Origin: Deltaproteobacteria bacterium | GTDB taxonomy: Bacteria; UBA10199; DSSB01; JACPFA01 | Assembly: GCA_016183235.1 (NCBI GenBank) | Contig: JACPFA010000034.1 | Span: 30,909-94,908 of the forward strand | DNA length: 64,000 nt | Direction: 5' to 3' | In this document: positions 38,053 through 48,106 of the stretch, in pieces | Layout: the number at the start of each line of letters is the position of its first letter | Position numbering within the stretch: position 1 is the stretch's first letter | Position numbers and translations under genes: made by a program | Notes under the pieces: generated by a model | Database searches by the model: none | What the model was told of the DNA's origin: nothing | Seen by the model: only the letters and a program-made list of their open reading frames with translations

Positions 38053-39186
38053 CTCCTTTATCATTTGTTTAAACCGTTCAAATAAATACAAACTGTCATG
38101 GGGCCCGGGGGAGGCTTCAGGGTGATATTGCACTGCAAAGGCCGGATATTTTTTATGACGAAAACCTTCGACTGTTTTATCATTTAAATTCAAATGGGTA
38201 ACTTCTAAATCGGCCGGTAACGATTCATGATGCACCGCAAAGCCGTGATTCTGAGCGGTGATGTGCACTTTACCGGTCGACAAATCTTTGACCGGATGAT
38301 TGCCACCGCGATGCCCAAATTTTAATTTGTAAGTTTTAGCCCCTAAAGCCAACGCCAAAATTTGGTGGCCTAAACAAATTCCAAATAGAGGCACCTTGCC
38401 CACTAATTTACTGACGGTTTCAATCGCATAAGTCACGACTGCTGGATCCCCCGGGCCATTGGAAAGAAAAACTCCATCGGGTTCTAGATCCATAATTTTA
38501 TAATAATCGGTTTGGGCAGGAACCACCGTCACGTCCATATTTTGGCCAGCCAAATTGCGCAGGATGTTACGCTTGAGGCCAAAATCCATGGCAACAATGT
38601 GATGCTTATTCGCTTCCTTGTTTTGAACTTGCGTGTGGCCTTGCCCCAATTGCCAAGGCAATTCTTTCCAAGTGTAAGATTCACGAGTGGTCACTTTCTG
38701 CACCAAATCTTGCCCCTCCATTGAAGGCAGGTGCTTGGCTTTTTTCTTGAGTCGTTTGAGATCAAAGTCATCAAGCGAAATCAGGCCAGGCATGGCCCCG
38801 CGTTCGCGCAAATGCCGAACTAAGGCTCGAGTTTCTACATCCGTAAGACCAACAATTTTATGGCGAAACAAATATTCGCCCAAAGAAAGCGTGGCCCTAA
38901 AATTGCTATGCTTTTCGACATAATCTTTGACGATTAAACCCGCTACCTGAGGCCGTGACGATTCAACATCTTCTTCATTAACCCCATAATTCCCTATCAT
39001 GGGATAGGTCATGGTAACAATTTGCCCTGCATAAGAAGGGTCGGTGAGGATTTCTTGATAACCCGTCATGGAGGTATTAAACACCACCTCGCCTTCGGAA
39101 CCATTCAAATAACCAAAGGCCTTGGCTTTAAAAACGGTGCCGTCTTGCAAAACAAGCAAGGCTTGCGTGCTGGACCTGTTAACCAT
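38041..39186 (-). CDS. carA: Carbamoyl-phosphate synthase small subunit
   Basis: 381 residues. N-terminal CPSase_sm_chain domain ([20 protein letters not shown]) and a C-terminal class I glutamine amidotransferase with nucleophile Cys in [10 protein letters not shown] and a His-Glu pair in [10 protein letters not shown]. Supplies ammonia to CarB. Its start overlaps pyrC by 8 bases. Confidence 0.95.
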   Translation of the reverse strand: MVNRSSTQALLVLQDGTVFKAKAFGYLNGSEGEVVFNTSMTGYQEILTDPSYAGQIVTMTYPMIGNYGVNEEDVESSRPQVAGLIVKDYVEKHSNFRATLSLGEYLFRHKIVGLTDVETRALVRHLRERGAMPGLISLDDFDLKRLKKKAKHLPSMEGQDLVQKVTTRESYTWKELPWQLGQGHTQVQNKEANKHHIVAMDFGLKRNILRNLAGQNMDVTVVPAQTDYYKIMDLEPDGVFLSNGPGDPAVVTYAIETVSKLVGKVPLFGICLGHQILALALGAKTYKLKFGHRGGNHPVKDLSTGKVHITAQNHGFAVHHESLPADLEVTHLNLNDKTVEGFRHKKYPAFAVQYHPEASPGPHDSLYLFERFKQMIKEHNC

Positions 39187-40447
39187 AAACCCACTTTCCT
39201 GCTACCATCGTGGCCATGACTTTACCCTTCAATTGCCAACCATGAAAGGGACTATTCCGAGATTTTGAATAAGATTTGGTCACATCGTATTCCCAAATTT
39301 TTTGGAGATCGATCAAAATCAAGTCAGCTCGTGCCCCGGTTTCAAAATAAAGCTCTTGGGGCATTACCAAGCGATGCGGTTGATAACTCAACTTCTGTAT
39401 AAGCTCGATGAAGGTGAGTTTTTTGCTTTCTACCAACCGCATTGCCAAACTAAAGGCCGTTTCAAAACCAATAACCCCCATCGCCGCGCGCTCAAATTCA
39501 ACTTCTTTATCGACAATGGCGTGGGGGGCATGATCGGTAGCAATCGCGTCGATCGTGCCATCGGCTAACCCAGCAATTAAGGCATCAATATCGCTTTGCG
39601 TGCGTAGTGGGGGGCACATTTTGGTGTGGGTATCGTAATGAGAACAGGCTTCATCGGTTAAAGTAAGATGATGCGGGGTTACTTCTGCCGTCACCGCCAC
39701 CCCTTGTTGCTTGGCCTGGCGTACCAATTCCACACCCCCTTGGGTGCTCACATGCGCAACATGTAATCTTGCCCCGGTCAGCTTAGCCAACTGAATATCA
39801 CGCGCAATAATAATATCTTCGGCAGCGCTCGAGATCCCCTTTACCCCTAACTTACAACTCACGATCCCTTCATGCATACAGCCTTGAGCTGCTAAATGAG
39901 CATCGATACAATGAGTAATCACCGGCAAATCAAAGTCTTTGGCATATTCCATGGCATAACGCATGAGCTGACTATCCATGATGGTTTTGCCATCATCTGA
40001 AATTGCTATACAACCCGATTCTTTCAGTTCACCAATCTCGGCCAACCCTTCCCCTTTAAGGCCTTTGGAAATCGCCCCAATGGGTAAAACCCTTACATCC
40101 GCCTCTTTTGCCTTTTCTAAAATAAATTGTGTGATCGCACCGATATCATTCACCGGATGGGTATTGGCCATGCAACACACGGTGGTAAACCCACCCGCAG
40201 CTGCTGACCTGGCACCACTGGCAATGGTTTCTTTATATTCGTAACCAGGTTCTCGAAGATGAGCATGCAAATCCACCAGGCCCGGGGCCAACACTAAACC
40301 ATCTGCGGGATACACCTCGGCATCTTGAGGCACCGCCAGGCGTTCCCCTATTTGAGCAATTTTCCCATCCACCACTAATACATCCTGCACCTTCATGGTT
40401 TGTTGAACAGGATTAACCACCGTGGCTCCTTTAATTAAAAGTTTCAT
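39179..40447 (-). CDS. pyrC: Dihydroorotase, class I
   Basis: 422 residues. Metal site [24 protein letters not shown] substrate motif, [10 protein letters not shown] and a catalytic Asp in IATDHAPHA. Converts carbamoyl-aspartate to dihydroorotate. Overlaps pyrB by 4 bases. Confidence 0.94.
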   Translation of the reverse strand: MKLLIKGATVVNPVQQTMKVQDVLVVDGKIAQIGERLAVPQDAEVYPADGLVLAPGLVDLHAHLREPGYEYKETIASGARSAAAGGFTTVCCMANTHPVNDIGAITQFILEKAKEADVRVLPIGAISKGLKGEGLAEIGELKESGCIAISDDGKTIMDSQLMRYAMEYAKDFDLPVITHCIDAHLAAQGCMHEGIVSCKLGVKGISSAAEDIIIARDIQLAKLTGARLHVAHVSTQGGVELVRQAKQQGVAVTAEVTPHHLTLTDEACSHYDTHTKMCPPLRTQSDIDALIAGLADGTIDAIATDHAPHAIVDKEVEFERAAMGVIGFETAFSLAMRLVESKKLTFIELIQKLSYQPHRLVMPQELYFETGARADLILIDLQKIWEYDVTKSYSKSRNSPFHGWQLKGKVMATMVAGKWVYG

Positions 40448-41394
40448 GCCTTCACGCCTCCCAACAAATGCAAAACCGCCATGCGCACATACAAGCCATT
40501 TTTGACTTGGTGCAGAATCAATGAGTAAGGGCCATCGGCCACCTCGGGTGAAATTTCTACCCCACGATTCACGGGCCCAGGGTGCATGATGATGACATCG
40601 GATTTTGCTTGTTCTAACACCGCGGTGGTTAACCCAAAATATTTAGAATATTCACGAACTGAAGGGAAAGGCAGATCTTCTAAGCGCTCGCTTTGGATCC
40701 GCAACATCATGATCACATCAACATCACGAATCCCCTCCACCAAATGATGACTGATCTCTACGCCATAACTTTCCATAACCCGTGGCACCATGGTCATGGG
40801 CCCCACCAATCGCACTGTAGCCCCCATCTTTTTCAACCCTAAGATATTCGAACGAGCAACTCGAGAATGGGTAATGTCGCCCACAATGGCAACCTTCAAG
40901 CCCTTAAAGCCACCAAAACGTTTTTTAATGGTGAGCATGTCAAGCAAGGCTTGCGTGGGATGCTCATGCGCGCCATCCCCCGCATTAACCACCTTGGCTC
41001 CAACCAGCTTGGCCAAAGTGAGTGGTGCACCCGAACATTCGTGACGCACCACAATGATGTGAGGATTAAAAGCCGAAATATTTTTGGCCGTATCGTAAAG
41101 GCTTTCACTCTTGGCCGCCGAAGAGCCCACCTTACTTATATTAATAACGTCAGCCCCCAAGCGCTTAGCGGCTAATTCAAAACTAACCCGGGTACGAGTT
41201 GAGTTTTCAAAAAATAAATTGATGACTGTTTTGCCCTGTAGCGAAGTAAATTTTTGCTCACCCAACTCGAGGCGTTTTTCTAATTGTAAGCTTAAATCTA
41301 AAATACCTTCGATTTCTTCTTTAGAAAGATCTTCCATCCCCAAAAGATGAGGCATGCGCAATTTGAGGGATGATTCTAGCTTGATTTCACTCAT
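40444..41394 (-). CDS. pyrB: Aspartate carbamoyltransferase
   Basis: 316 residues from ATG 41394, chosen because GGAG lies 6 bases upstream; ATG 41406 lacks a site. FFENSTRTRVSFELAAKRLG binds carbamoyl phosphate, and HPTQALLDMLTI and HPGPVNRGVE are family signatures. First committed step of pyrimidine synthesis and first gene of pyrB-pyrC-carA-carB. Confidence 0.95.
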   Translation of the reverse strand: MSEIKLESSLKLRMPHLLGMEDLSKEEIEGILDLSLQLEKRLELGEQKFTSLQGKTVINLFFENSTRTRVSFELAAKRLGADVINISKVGSSAAKSESLYDTAKNISAFNPHIIVVRHECSGAPLTLAKLVGAKVVNAGDGAHEHPTQALLDMLTIKKRFGGFKGLKVAIVGDITHSRVARSNILGLKKMGATVRLVGPMTMVPRVMESYGVEISHHLVEGIRDVDVIMMLRIQSERLEDLPFPSVREYSKYFGLTTAVLEQAKSDVIIMHPGPVNRGVEISPEVADGPYSLILHQVKNGLYVRMAVLHLLGGVKA

Positions 41395-41479
41395 GGCAAA
41401 CTCCATGCACGCCCCATAAAAAAAAAGCCCCCCAGACTCGGGGGGCTTTTTTATTTTCCAAAACCTTCAGTAGCGGCAT
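41387..41479 (-). CDS. Possible pyr operon leader peptide
   Basis: A 30-codon frame (MPLLKVLENKKAPRVWGAFF, then LWGVHGVCHE) runs across the terminator hairpin, and its TGA overlaps the pyrB start (ATGAGTGA). Layout is like pyrL of enterobacterial pyrBI. No ribosome site is seen, so translation is speculative. Confidence 0.3.
   Translation of the reverse strand: MPLLKVLENKKAPRVWGAFFLWGVHGVCHE
41418..41456 (-). terminator. Attenuator-like terminator in the pyrB leader
   Basis: A 7-bp GC stem (GCCCCCC/GGGGGGC, extended by A/T pairs) is followed on the minus strand by nine T, ending about 25 bases before the pyrB start. It is symmetric, so it could act on either strand. Because it precedes pyrB with no other gene between, premature termination controlled by pyrimidine supply is plausible. 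Confidence 0.6.
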
Positions 41480-41512
41480 AATTAAACCATTTATTCTAAA
41501 AAGCTGGGGCGG

Positions 41513-41541
41513 GTTTAACCTAAGCCGGCAAAGATAGTCAA
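41513..41541 (-). promoter_or_regulatory. Possible pyr operon promoter
   Basis: Minus-strand TTGACT at 41541-41536, then 17 bases, then TTAAAC. The -35 is good and the -10 is poor. It lies just upstream of the candidate leader. Confidence 0.3.
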
Positions 41542-41550
41542 GGTGTTTTT

Positions 41551-41777
41551 AGATTACTTCGTAATGTCTCAGTTTTAGGGGTTTAGCTTTCCGAAACCCT
41601 TTGTGCGAGAGCGACGAGTCATGAGCACTTAAAAAACGTATGGTTTGTTGAAGTTAGGGTATGACCAGAGGGAATACACTAACTTCATACAAACCAACGT
41701 TTTTTAAGTGCGAATACGAGGAGCGGAGCACGGGTTGAGGAAAGTTAAACCCCTAAAACTGAGGCATTACGAAATTA
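41551..41777. repeat. Large palindrome A4 (family A)
   Basis: Roughly 45-bp arms with a few mismatches. The right arm reaches the stop of the beta-propeller gene. The inner stem differs from A1-A3 (GAAGTTAG facing CTAACTTC in place of GAAGTTGG and CCAACTTC) yet still pairs, and the loop ATGACCAGAGGGAATA is unchanged. With the pyr leader it accounts for the gap 41407-41774. Confidence 0.88.
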
Positions 41778-43667
41778 CATAAAATTGACGCGCCGTTGTT
41801 CCACTATGCGATTTCCTACAAGCCGGCCCTCTACTATTTCATAACCAAGCAGCGCAAAAATACGCCCTTGTAAAAACAGGGGCCTGGCATTCCCATACCA
41901 ATCTACACAAGAGGCCTGACACTTATCATTTGAGTCCGATGAGGTGCCTGCCTTGGCTTTAAGTGAACCGAACTCTTTCAATTGAAAGGCATCATTCTTT
42001 AAAAATAAAATGCGAGCCGAATTGTCGATTAAGTGTTCATAACCCGCACTCCCAGAACCACGAATCGGCAAACCCAACAGACCCGAGTGTGAGTCCAGAG
42101 GCTTGTAGAAAAAGCCGTGACTCCGCAGCTCTCCTTGGGTGGCATTCGATCTTTTGTAACGAGAGGCAATGGAGGGATAATTCCCCAAGGTAATAGAAGT
42201 AAAGTGAAGGTCTTTATCATCCGGCCCAATCACAATGGCACCACTCCCCAAGGCCTCGATACGGTCAACGTTATGCCCCACGGGCAGTGTAAGCACCGGC
42301 CTTCCACCGGCATAGCGGTAAACATAGAGAGGGTTACTAAATGCCTTATCCGGATAACCCCAACCCGTCCCACTCCCATAAATTAAATAATCACCCACAA
42401 AGCGATTTTGAAACGTATAACCATTGGGTTTTGGTAAAGGCGTATATTGCGAACGCAAGACTTCATTGCCATGGTGAGTGAAACTAAGCAGGGAAACACG
42501 CATGAGCGCCACATCCCCCGCCGCTACTTCGGCTCGCCACATGCCATCCCCTGTGGCATTGGCACGTACCAAGACATTCAGATATCCCGTCCCCTCTTCC
42601 AAAAACGAAAATTGATCTACCGGGCTACCCATGGCACGCAACATGGTGGGTTCGTCACCATTCAAGGGTAAACGATAGAGTACCGAGCGCGGCAAAGCCT
42701 CTTGCTTTGCCTGGCGCCACGGTGTCACCCAAACATACACAGAAGAGGGCGAAACGTAAAAGACCCGCCCCGGGGGGCCCATCACCACAGTGGCCTTGCA
42801 TTCAAGCTCACGGCTATTCAAATCACAACTCGTCACGGTGTGGAGTGTCGAAGGATATCCCTCAACTAAGGGCCTATAAACACGCGTGGCACTAACAATG
42901 CGTTTGAATTCTTGGTCGCTAGCACCCTCATGCCACTTGCGCAGTGCTGGAAAAGAATGAAAGGGATCTCGCTCATAGGCATGAAGATAAAGTGGAGCAT
43001 AAAAAATAAGCTTGTTGCCAATGAGTCGGCTGGCATAGTTACGTGAAGAATAATAATCGTTAGAACGTAAATGATATGTCACGCGGTACTTGAGTTGCCC
43101 CGCGGCATTAATGTCAAAGAGGCCAATCTCGGTACCACCCCGTTGATAACTATAACCAATCACCACCACGGTATCGCCCGAAACCAATAATTCATCATAC
43201 CAAGTACCTCTAGGATTAATCCCAGGCCCAAAGGCATTGACCGCGCTCACGGGTTGAAGGGCATTGCCCCCTACCAATACGGTAAACAAACGCCCACGAC
43301 GTAACATTACCAAATGATTCCCATGAACCTTAACAATCCCACCTTCATCCACACCTGCATGTTGGGTATTGGTAACTGATTCCTCAGACATTTGATCTGA
43401 ATCTGAGGCTTGCCCCACCACCGAGGAGGGTGAAGTCGGTATTCCATCACTCTCCATTTTATAATGAGAACGCGAAGATGTTTGCTTGGCCTTGGCAAGT
43501 TCTTTCAAAAATTCTTCTAAAGCCGCTTCTGATTCAAAGGCAACCAGATGAGAACGACTCGCCTTTTTCATCACCTCTTGAACCGAATTCGCATAGGCCT
43601 TCGGATGCCCCACTGAAATAACACCCACCAGCAAAACTAACCCACAATAATTTCGTAATCGTATCAT
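41775..43667 (-). CDS. Secreted beta-propeller protein (Beta_propel family)
   Basis: 630 residues. Signal peptide (LVLLVGVISVGHPKAYA). TNTQHAGVDEGGIVKVHGNH opens the propeller, as in the archaeal/bacterial Beta_propel family of secreted proteins. A CQASC pair lies near the C-terminus. Function unknown; a possible extracellular or envelope protein. Downstream of two signal peptidase genes, possibly their last operon member. Confidence 0.75.
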   Translation of the reverse strand: MIRLRNYCGLVLLVGVISVGHPKAYANSVQEVMKKASRSHLVAFESEAALEEFLKELAKAKQTSSRSHYKMESDGIPTSPSSVVGQASDSDQMSEESVTNTQHAGVDEGGIVKVHGNHLVMLRRGRLFTVLVGGNALQPVSAVNAFGPGINPRGTWYDELLVSGDTVVVIGYSYQRGGTEIGLFDINAAGQLKYRVTYHLRSNDYYSSRNYASRLIGNKLIFYAPLYLHAYERDPFHSFPALRKWHEGASDQEFKRIVSATRVYRPLVEGYPSTLHTVTSCDLNSRELECKATVVMGPPGRVFYVSPSSVYVWVTPWRQAKQEALPRSVLYRLPLNGDEPTMLRAMGSPVDQFSFLEEGTGYLNVLVRANATGDGMWRAEVAAGDVALMRVSLLSFTHHGNEVLRSQYTPLPKPNGYTFQNRFVGDYLIYGSGTGWGYPDKAFSNPLYVYRYAGGRPVLTLPVGHNVDRIEALGSGAIVIGPDDKDLHFTSITLGNYPSIASRYKRSNATQGELRSHGFFYKPLDSHSGLLGLPIRGSGSAGYEHLIDNSARILFLKNDAFQLKEFGSLKAKAGTSSDSNDKCQASCVDWYGNARPLFLQGRIFALLGYEIVEGRLVGNRIVEQRRVNFM

Positions 43668-43728
43668 GGCAAAACCCTCCCTAATAATAGGACTATCGGG
43701 CTAAGACGCCCTCCTCTAAAAGTTAGGT

Positions 43729-44496
43729 CTAATGAATCACATGCCCAAAGCGATGCGGGCGAAACGGAATGCCCTGATGTTGAAGCGAAAATAAAACTAC
43801 CCATGCCCGCCCAATCAGATTTTGCCTGGGTACCATGCCCCAGGTACGTGAGTCAGAAGAATTGTCGCGATTATCCCCTAAAACAAACAACTGCCCCTCT
43901 GGCACCACAAATTCTCGGCGCGATTCATCGGCATCGTAAGATGAGGCTTCTTTGGAATATAAAGTATGGTGAAACCCCGCATCTAACTTTTCTTCTTTTA
44001 AGAGCATATCTTGCCATTTTTCAAAGTAAGGTAGCGATGGCAGAAAATGCTTTTGATCCAAACCCAGTGGCCTTTGATAATCTAAAAGATCACTCGCATG
44101 AGACCTGACCCCTTGGATAGTTGCAAAATATTCCTCAACTTTTTTGCCATTTAAATAAAGCTCACTCCCCACCACCTGAACTTTATCACCGGGCAGACCC
44201 ACGACCCGCTTCACATAGGCAACCTTTTCATCGGGCGGATACATAAAAACCACCACATCACCCCGCTTAATCTGCCCCCAATTTTTTAACCAAATTTTCG
44301 TGGTTGGCATACGAAACCCATAAGCCACCTTGTTCACTAAAATATAATCCCCGATCAAAAGAGTTGGCACCATCGAAGCGGAAGGGATTTTGAAATTTTC
44401 CAAAAAGCAACCCCGCACCCATAGGGGGGAAAGCACAACTAGAACAACAAAAAAGACCCACCAACGTTCAGAGCGTTTTAGATACCGCTTACTCAT
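43729..44496 (-). CDS. lepB: Signal peptidase I (second copy)
   Basis: 255 residues. One N-terminal membrane segment (WWVFFVVLVVLSPLWV), catalytic Ser in PSASMVPTLLIGD, general-base Lys in AYVKRVVGLPGDK and GDNRDNSSDSRTWG. Overlaps the other copy by 4 bases. Removes Sec signal peptides at the inner membrane. Confidence 0.92.
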   Translation of the reverse strand: MSKRYLKRSERWWVFFVVLVVLSPLWVRGCFLENFKIPSASMVPTLLIGDYILVNKVAYGFRMPTTKIWLKNWGQIKRGDVVVFMYPPDEKVAYVKRVVGLPGDKVQVVGSELYLNGKKVEEYFATIQGVRSHASDLLDYQRPLGLDQKHFLPSLPYFEKWQDMLLKEEKLDAGFHHTLYSKEASSYDADESRREFVVPEGQLFVLGDNRDNSSDSRTWGMVPRQNLIGRAWVVLFSLQHQGIPFRPHRFGHVIH

Positions 44497-45263
44497 TTTA
44501 TGACATGCCCAAACCGGAACACCCGCACCCCACCCTGATCATGATCCCACGATAACCACACGATTAAGGCCCTCCCTTTGACATTTTCCAAGGGAACAAA
44601 ACCCCAGTCTCGTGAATCACTCGAATTATCCCTATTATCACCCATCACAAACAAATGCCCTTCGGGAATGATGACCTCACCGGTCACCGGGTGATGCGTG
44701 GCACTCCACTGCATCAAATGATAGCGTTCGCCCATTTTCTCTACAAAATAAGTATTGGAAGACCACGAGGGATAATAAGGCAGATAGGGAAAATCTTTGG
44801 CTTTAGGATCTTGCGGGTCATCTTTAACCAACAACTTTCTTTTATTACGGGGATCGGGCATCACCCCTTCTAATGGATAATGGATGACCGTTTCACCATT
44901 AATGGTAATTTGATCATTCTCAAACACAATACGATCGCCCGGTAAGCCCACCACACGTTTAATATAATCATCGCCTTTTTTCTTCGGATCCTGTTCATAA
45001 TTGGGATAGCGAAACACAATCACATCACCCCGCTTAGGCGGAGAAAATTTGACTAACCACTTTCGGGTTAAGGGAACTCTAACACCATAACTCATCTTGC
45101 TCACAAAAATATGGTCACCGGTCATCAGCGTTGGCACCATCGAATCCGAAGGGATCTTAAAAGCCTCCACCACAAACGAACGCAGCAACAAGGCCACCAC
45201 CAAAGCCACTAAAAGCGACTCAACATATTCCCGCGTATGGGTTTTTTTCTTCTCTTGATTCAA
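44493..45263 (-). CDS. lepB: Signal peptidase I (first copy)
   Basis: 256 residues. Membrane segment VALVVALLLRSFVVEAF, catalytic Ser in PSDSMVPTLMTGD, Lys in YIKRVVGLPGDR and GDNRDNSSDSRDWG. The two copies have the same long inserted loop (PDPRNKRK.../HASDLLDYQ...), so they look like a tandem duplication that then diverged. Lies downstream of lepA, separated by a palindrome. Confidence 0.93.
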   Translation of the reverse strand: MNQEKKKTHTREYVESLLVALVVALLLRSFVVEAFKIPSDSMVPTLMTGDHIFVSKMSYGVRVPLTRKWLVKFSPPKRGDVIVFRYPNYEQDPKKKGDDYIKRVVGLPGDRIVFENDQITINGETVIHYPLEGVMPDPRNKRKLLVKDDPQDPKAKDFPYLPYYPSWSSNTYFVEKMGERYHLMQWSATHHPVTGEVIIPEGHLFVMGDNRDNSSDSRDWGFVPLENVKGRALIVWLSWDHDQGGVRVFRFGHVIK

Positions 45264-45285
45264 ACAAGCCTCTCTATAATGTTTG

Positions 45286-45465
45286 GATTAAGTATTGGGT
45301 GCCCAGGGCTCTTCATTGGCGTTTGTCTGTAGCGGCGTGCCTTCATGAGGGTCAGCCGGCATGGAAAGCCGGTTATACCGGAAGGCTTCCATGCCGGCTG
45401 ATCCCATGAAGGCCGCCGCGAAAGACTCAAGCCAATGAAGAGCCCTGGGCACCAAATACTTAATC
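45286..45465. repeat. Large palindrome between lepA and lepB
   Basis: Arms of about 36 bp (GATTAAGTA[T]T-GGGTGCCCAGGGC... and ...GCCCTGGGCACCAAATACTTAATC) with one or two mismatches. The right arm covers the lepA stop, so the left arm is an inverted copy of that gene end. The centre has GCCGGCATGGAAAGCC, related to family D. Confidence 0.88.
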
Positions 45466-47250
45466 TATTTTCAAAGCTGCCAAAAAAGCTTCTTGCGGAA
45501 TCTCCACCGCCCCTACTTGCTTCATCCGCTTCTTCCCTTCCTTCTGTTTCTCAAGTAACTTGCGTTTGCGGGTTATATCACCCCCATAACATTTTGCTAA
45601 CACATTTTTCCGCAAAGGCTTCACCGTTTCACGGGCCACAATGCGCGACCCTATGGCCGCCTGAATAGCCACTTCAAACTGTTGGCGCGGAATTAGTTGA
45701 CGCAATTTTTCTACCAATTCGCGCCCACGATAAAAGGCCTTTTCTTGATGCACCACCACCGAAAGTGCATCGACCGGGTCCCCATTGATAAGAATATTGA
45801 GTTTCACCAAATCCCCCGATTTAAAACCAGTTAATTCATAATCAAAAGAGGCATAACCCTTCGAAAGACTTTTCAACTTATCATAAAAATCAAACACGAT
45901 TTCGCTAAGCGGCAATTCATATTCAATCATGAGATGCTCAGGGGTAAGATAATCCATTTTAATTTGCACACCCCGTCTCGACTCACATAATTGCAAAATA
46001 GCCCCAATATATTCGGTGGGGATATGAATCTTGGCCCGAATAAAAGGCTCTTCAATGCTAGCAATTTCTTGGGCCCCAGGGATTTTAGCAGGGTTATCAA
46101 TCATGATCACTTCGCCCTGTAGGGTATGCACCTGATAAATGACGGTAGGCGCGGTGGAAATTAAACTAAGATTATATTCTCGCTCTAATCTTTCTTGAAT
46201 GATCTCCATATGCAAGAGACCCAAAAAACCACAGCGAAAGCCAAAACCCAAGGCAAGTGAAGTTTCGGGTTCATATTGAAAACTCGAATCATTGAGACGC
46301 AATTTTTCTAACGAACTGCGCAGGTCTTCATAATCTGCTGAATCGGTAGGATAAATCCCACAAAACACCATGGGCTTTACTTCTTTAAAACCCGGCAAGG
46401 CATGTCCGCAGGTGTTGTTCGCCAAGGTAACGGTATCGCCAATTTTAATATCGTGAATATCTTTAATCGCCGCTGTAAAAAACCCAACTTCGCCAGGCCC
46501 CAGGCTTGCAATCTCAACCGGGTACGGAGAAAATACTCCCAACTTATCTAGGGTATATTTCTTATCGGTTGCCATGAAAAGAACGGTGTCTCCCTTACGT
46601 AAGGTACCGTGCATCAATCGCACCAACACCACAACTCCTTGATAAGCATCAAACCAAGAATCAAAAATCAAAGCTTGCAAAGGCCCATCCGGGTTACCTT
46701 GGGGAGGAGGAAACACTTTAATAATATTTTCTAAAATTTGTTCTGTGCCTAAACCGGTTTTGGCACTGGCCTCCACTGCATAGGTGGTATCGAGCCCAAT
46801 CACCTCTTCAATCTCTTTTTTAACTCGAGCTGGATTTGCGGCAGGTAAATCAATTTTATTTAAAACCGGAAATATTTCTAAATTGTTTTCGATCGCCACA
46901 TAAACATTAGCCAAGGTCTGGGCCTGAATCCCTTGCGAGGAATCCACCACTAAAATCGCACCTTCACAGGCTGCCAACGAACGAGACACTTCGTAATGAA
47001 AATCCACGTGCCCTGGGGTATCAATCAAATTCAAAATATAATCTTGGCCATCTTTAGCTTTATAGCAAAGCCGCACCGACTGGGCTTTAATGGTAATGCC
47101 CCGTTCCCGCTCTAATTCTAATTTATCTAAAAATTGATCTTGCTTTTCCCGCTCGCTAATAGCGCCGGTAAATTCCAATAGACGATCCGCCAAGGTAGAC
47201 TTGCCGTGATCGATATGCGCAATGATGGAAAAATTTCTTATATTCTTCAT
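45460..47250 (-). CDS. lepA: Elongation factor 4 (LepA)
   Basis: 596 residues, full length. GTPase motifs [24 protein letters not shown] and NKIDLP, followed by domain 2, domain 4 and the LepA-specific C-terminal domain ([20 protein letters not shown]). Ribosome-associated GTPase. The usual lepA-lepB linkage is kept. Confidence 0.96.
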   Translation of the reverse strand: MKNIRNFSIIAHIDHGKSTLADRLLEFTGAISEREKQDQFLDKLELERERGITIKAQSVRLCYKAKDGQDYILNLIDTPGHVDFHYEVSRSLAACEGAILVVDSSQGIQAQTLANVYVAIENNLEIFPVLNKIDLPAANPARVKKEIEEVIGLDTTYAVEASAKTGLGTEQILENIIKVFPPPQGNPDGPLQALIFDSWFDAYQGVVVLVRLMHGTLRKGDTVLFMATDKKYTLDKLGVFSPYPVEIASLGPGEVGFFTAAIKDIHDIKIGDTVTLANNTCGHALPGFKEVKPMVFCGIYPTDSADYEDLRSSLEKLRLNDSSFQYEPETSLALGFGFRCGFLGLLHMEIIQERLEREYNLSLISTAPTVIYQVHTLQGEVIMIDNPAKIPGAQEIASIEEPFIRAKIHIPTEYIGAILQLCESRRGVQIKMDYLTPEHLMIEYELPLSEIVFDFYDKLKSLSKGYASFDYELTGFKSGDLVKLNILINGDPVDALSVVVHQEKAFYRGRELVEKLRQLIPRQQFEVAIQAAIGSRIVARETVKPLRKNVLAKCYGGDITRKRKLLEKQKEGKKRMKQVGAVEIPQEAFLAALKID

Positions 47251-47265
47251 CTTGATACATAAGCA

Positions 47266-47457
47266 TTATTGCTTTAAAATTTTATCGTACAAGCCTAATT
47301 GTTCACCGGGTAGATCTGCCTTATGATTCTCTAAAACAATGTCAACCCCCTGCCGAATATATTCCGCCACCGGCACCTTGGTTTTTTGACTCAATTTTTT
47401 CAATTTTTGATTTTGTTCTTCCGTAATATAAACGGTCGTCGAAATTTTTTTATTCAT
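47266..47457 (-). CDS. Ribbon-helix-helix protein
   Basis: 63 residues. ISTTVYITEEQNQKLKKLSQ is the RHH beta-strand and first helix, and VPVAEYIRQGVDIVLEN the second helix. CopG-like DNA-binding protein. No toxin partner is adjacent. It lies 15 bases upstream of lepA, so it could be part of that operon. Confidence 0.7.
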   Translation of the reverse strand: MNKKISTTVYITEEQNQKLKKLSQKTKVPVAEYIRQGVDIVLENHKADLPGEQLGLYDKILKQ

Positions 47458-47468
47458 AAAACCATCAT

Positions 47469-47492
47469 GGATCCCCCGATCAAGTCGGGGGA
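47469..47492. repeat. REP-like short palindrome
   Basis: GGATCCCCCGATCAAGTCGG then GGGA, in the gap between the SPOR and RHH genes. Confidence 0.6.
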
Positions 47493-47498
47493 CAAGGC

Positions 47499-48101
47499 TT
47501 ATTCGGCTTGAACAATCTTTACCTCAACACCCTCTTTTTCGCGCAAACGATTGGCATAACCTTCGGCATCTTGCCGATCACCAAAACTGCCCACTCTAAT
47601 TTTATAAATTTGTTGCCCACTGATTTGTTCTAACGCCAAATAGGTTGGGTAACCTTTGCGTTTCCATTGTTCTAATTCTGCTGCAGCCTGGGTTTCGTTT
47701 GAAATCGAATCGATCTCTAAAGAAAAAATCGAATCGGTGGAAGATTTAATTCTCACCATGGTGTTTGTTTTTTGCAAAGGCGACTGCACTTGTTTGGCCA
47801 CGGCAATATTGGCACTATCGGTCACGGCTTCATTTGCTGGATTAACTTCCATCCCAAACCCGGCACTTTGCCCCAGCTCAGAGCTCCCTTCGTTGCTGCT
47901 TAATTTATTTTTTGGAATAACCGGTTGATCGGGTTTTAGACCTTCTAATTCTGAATGAGCGACCATCTCTTGAGAATTAGAAAAAATTCCTGCGCCAAAC
48001 TTGGCTCCCATCAAAAAAACAAAAATGAGCAGCACAACGCCGACACTCATCAATAAAATGAATTGGCTAAAGGAAAAATGAATAGGATATTTTTCTTCCA
48101 T
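47499..48101 (-). CDS. SPOR-domain membrane protein
   Basis: 200 residues. Cytoplasmic start, one membrane segment (FILLMSVGVVLLIFVFLMG), a low-complexity linker and a C-terminal SPOR domain (about 125-198: EQISGQQIYKIRVGSFGDRQ). SPOR domains bind denuded septal peptidoglycan, so a division or envelope role is likely. 5 bases after argS. Confidence 0.85.
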   Translation of the reverse strand: MEEKYPIHFSFSQFILLMSVGVVLLIFVFLMGAKFGAGIFSNSQEMVAHSELEGLKPDQPVIPKNKLSSNEGSSELGQSAGFGMEVNPANEAVTDSANIAVAKQVQSPLQKTNTMVRIKSSTDSIFSLEIDSISNETQAAAELEQWKRKGYPTYLALEQISGQQIYKIRVGSFGDRQDAEGYANRLREKEGVEVKIVQAE

Positions 48102-48106
48102 AAAAA

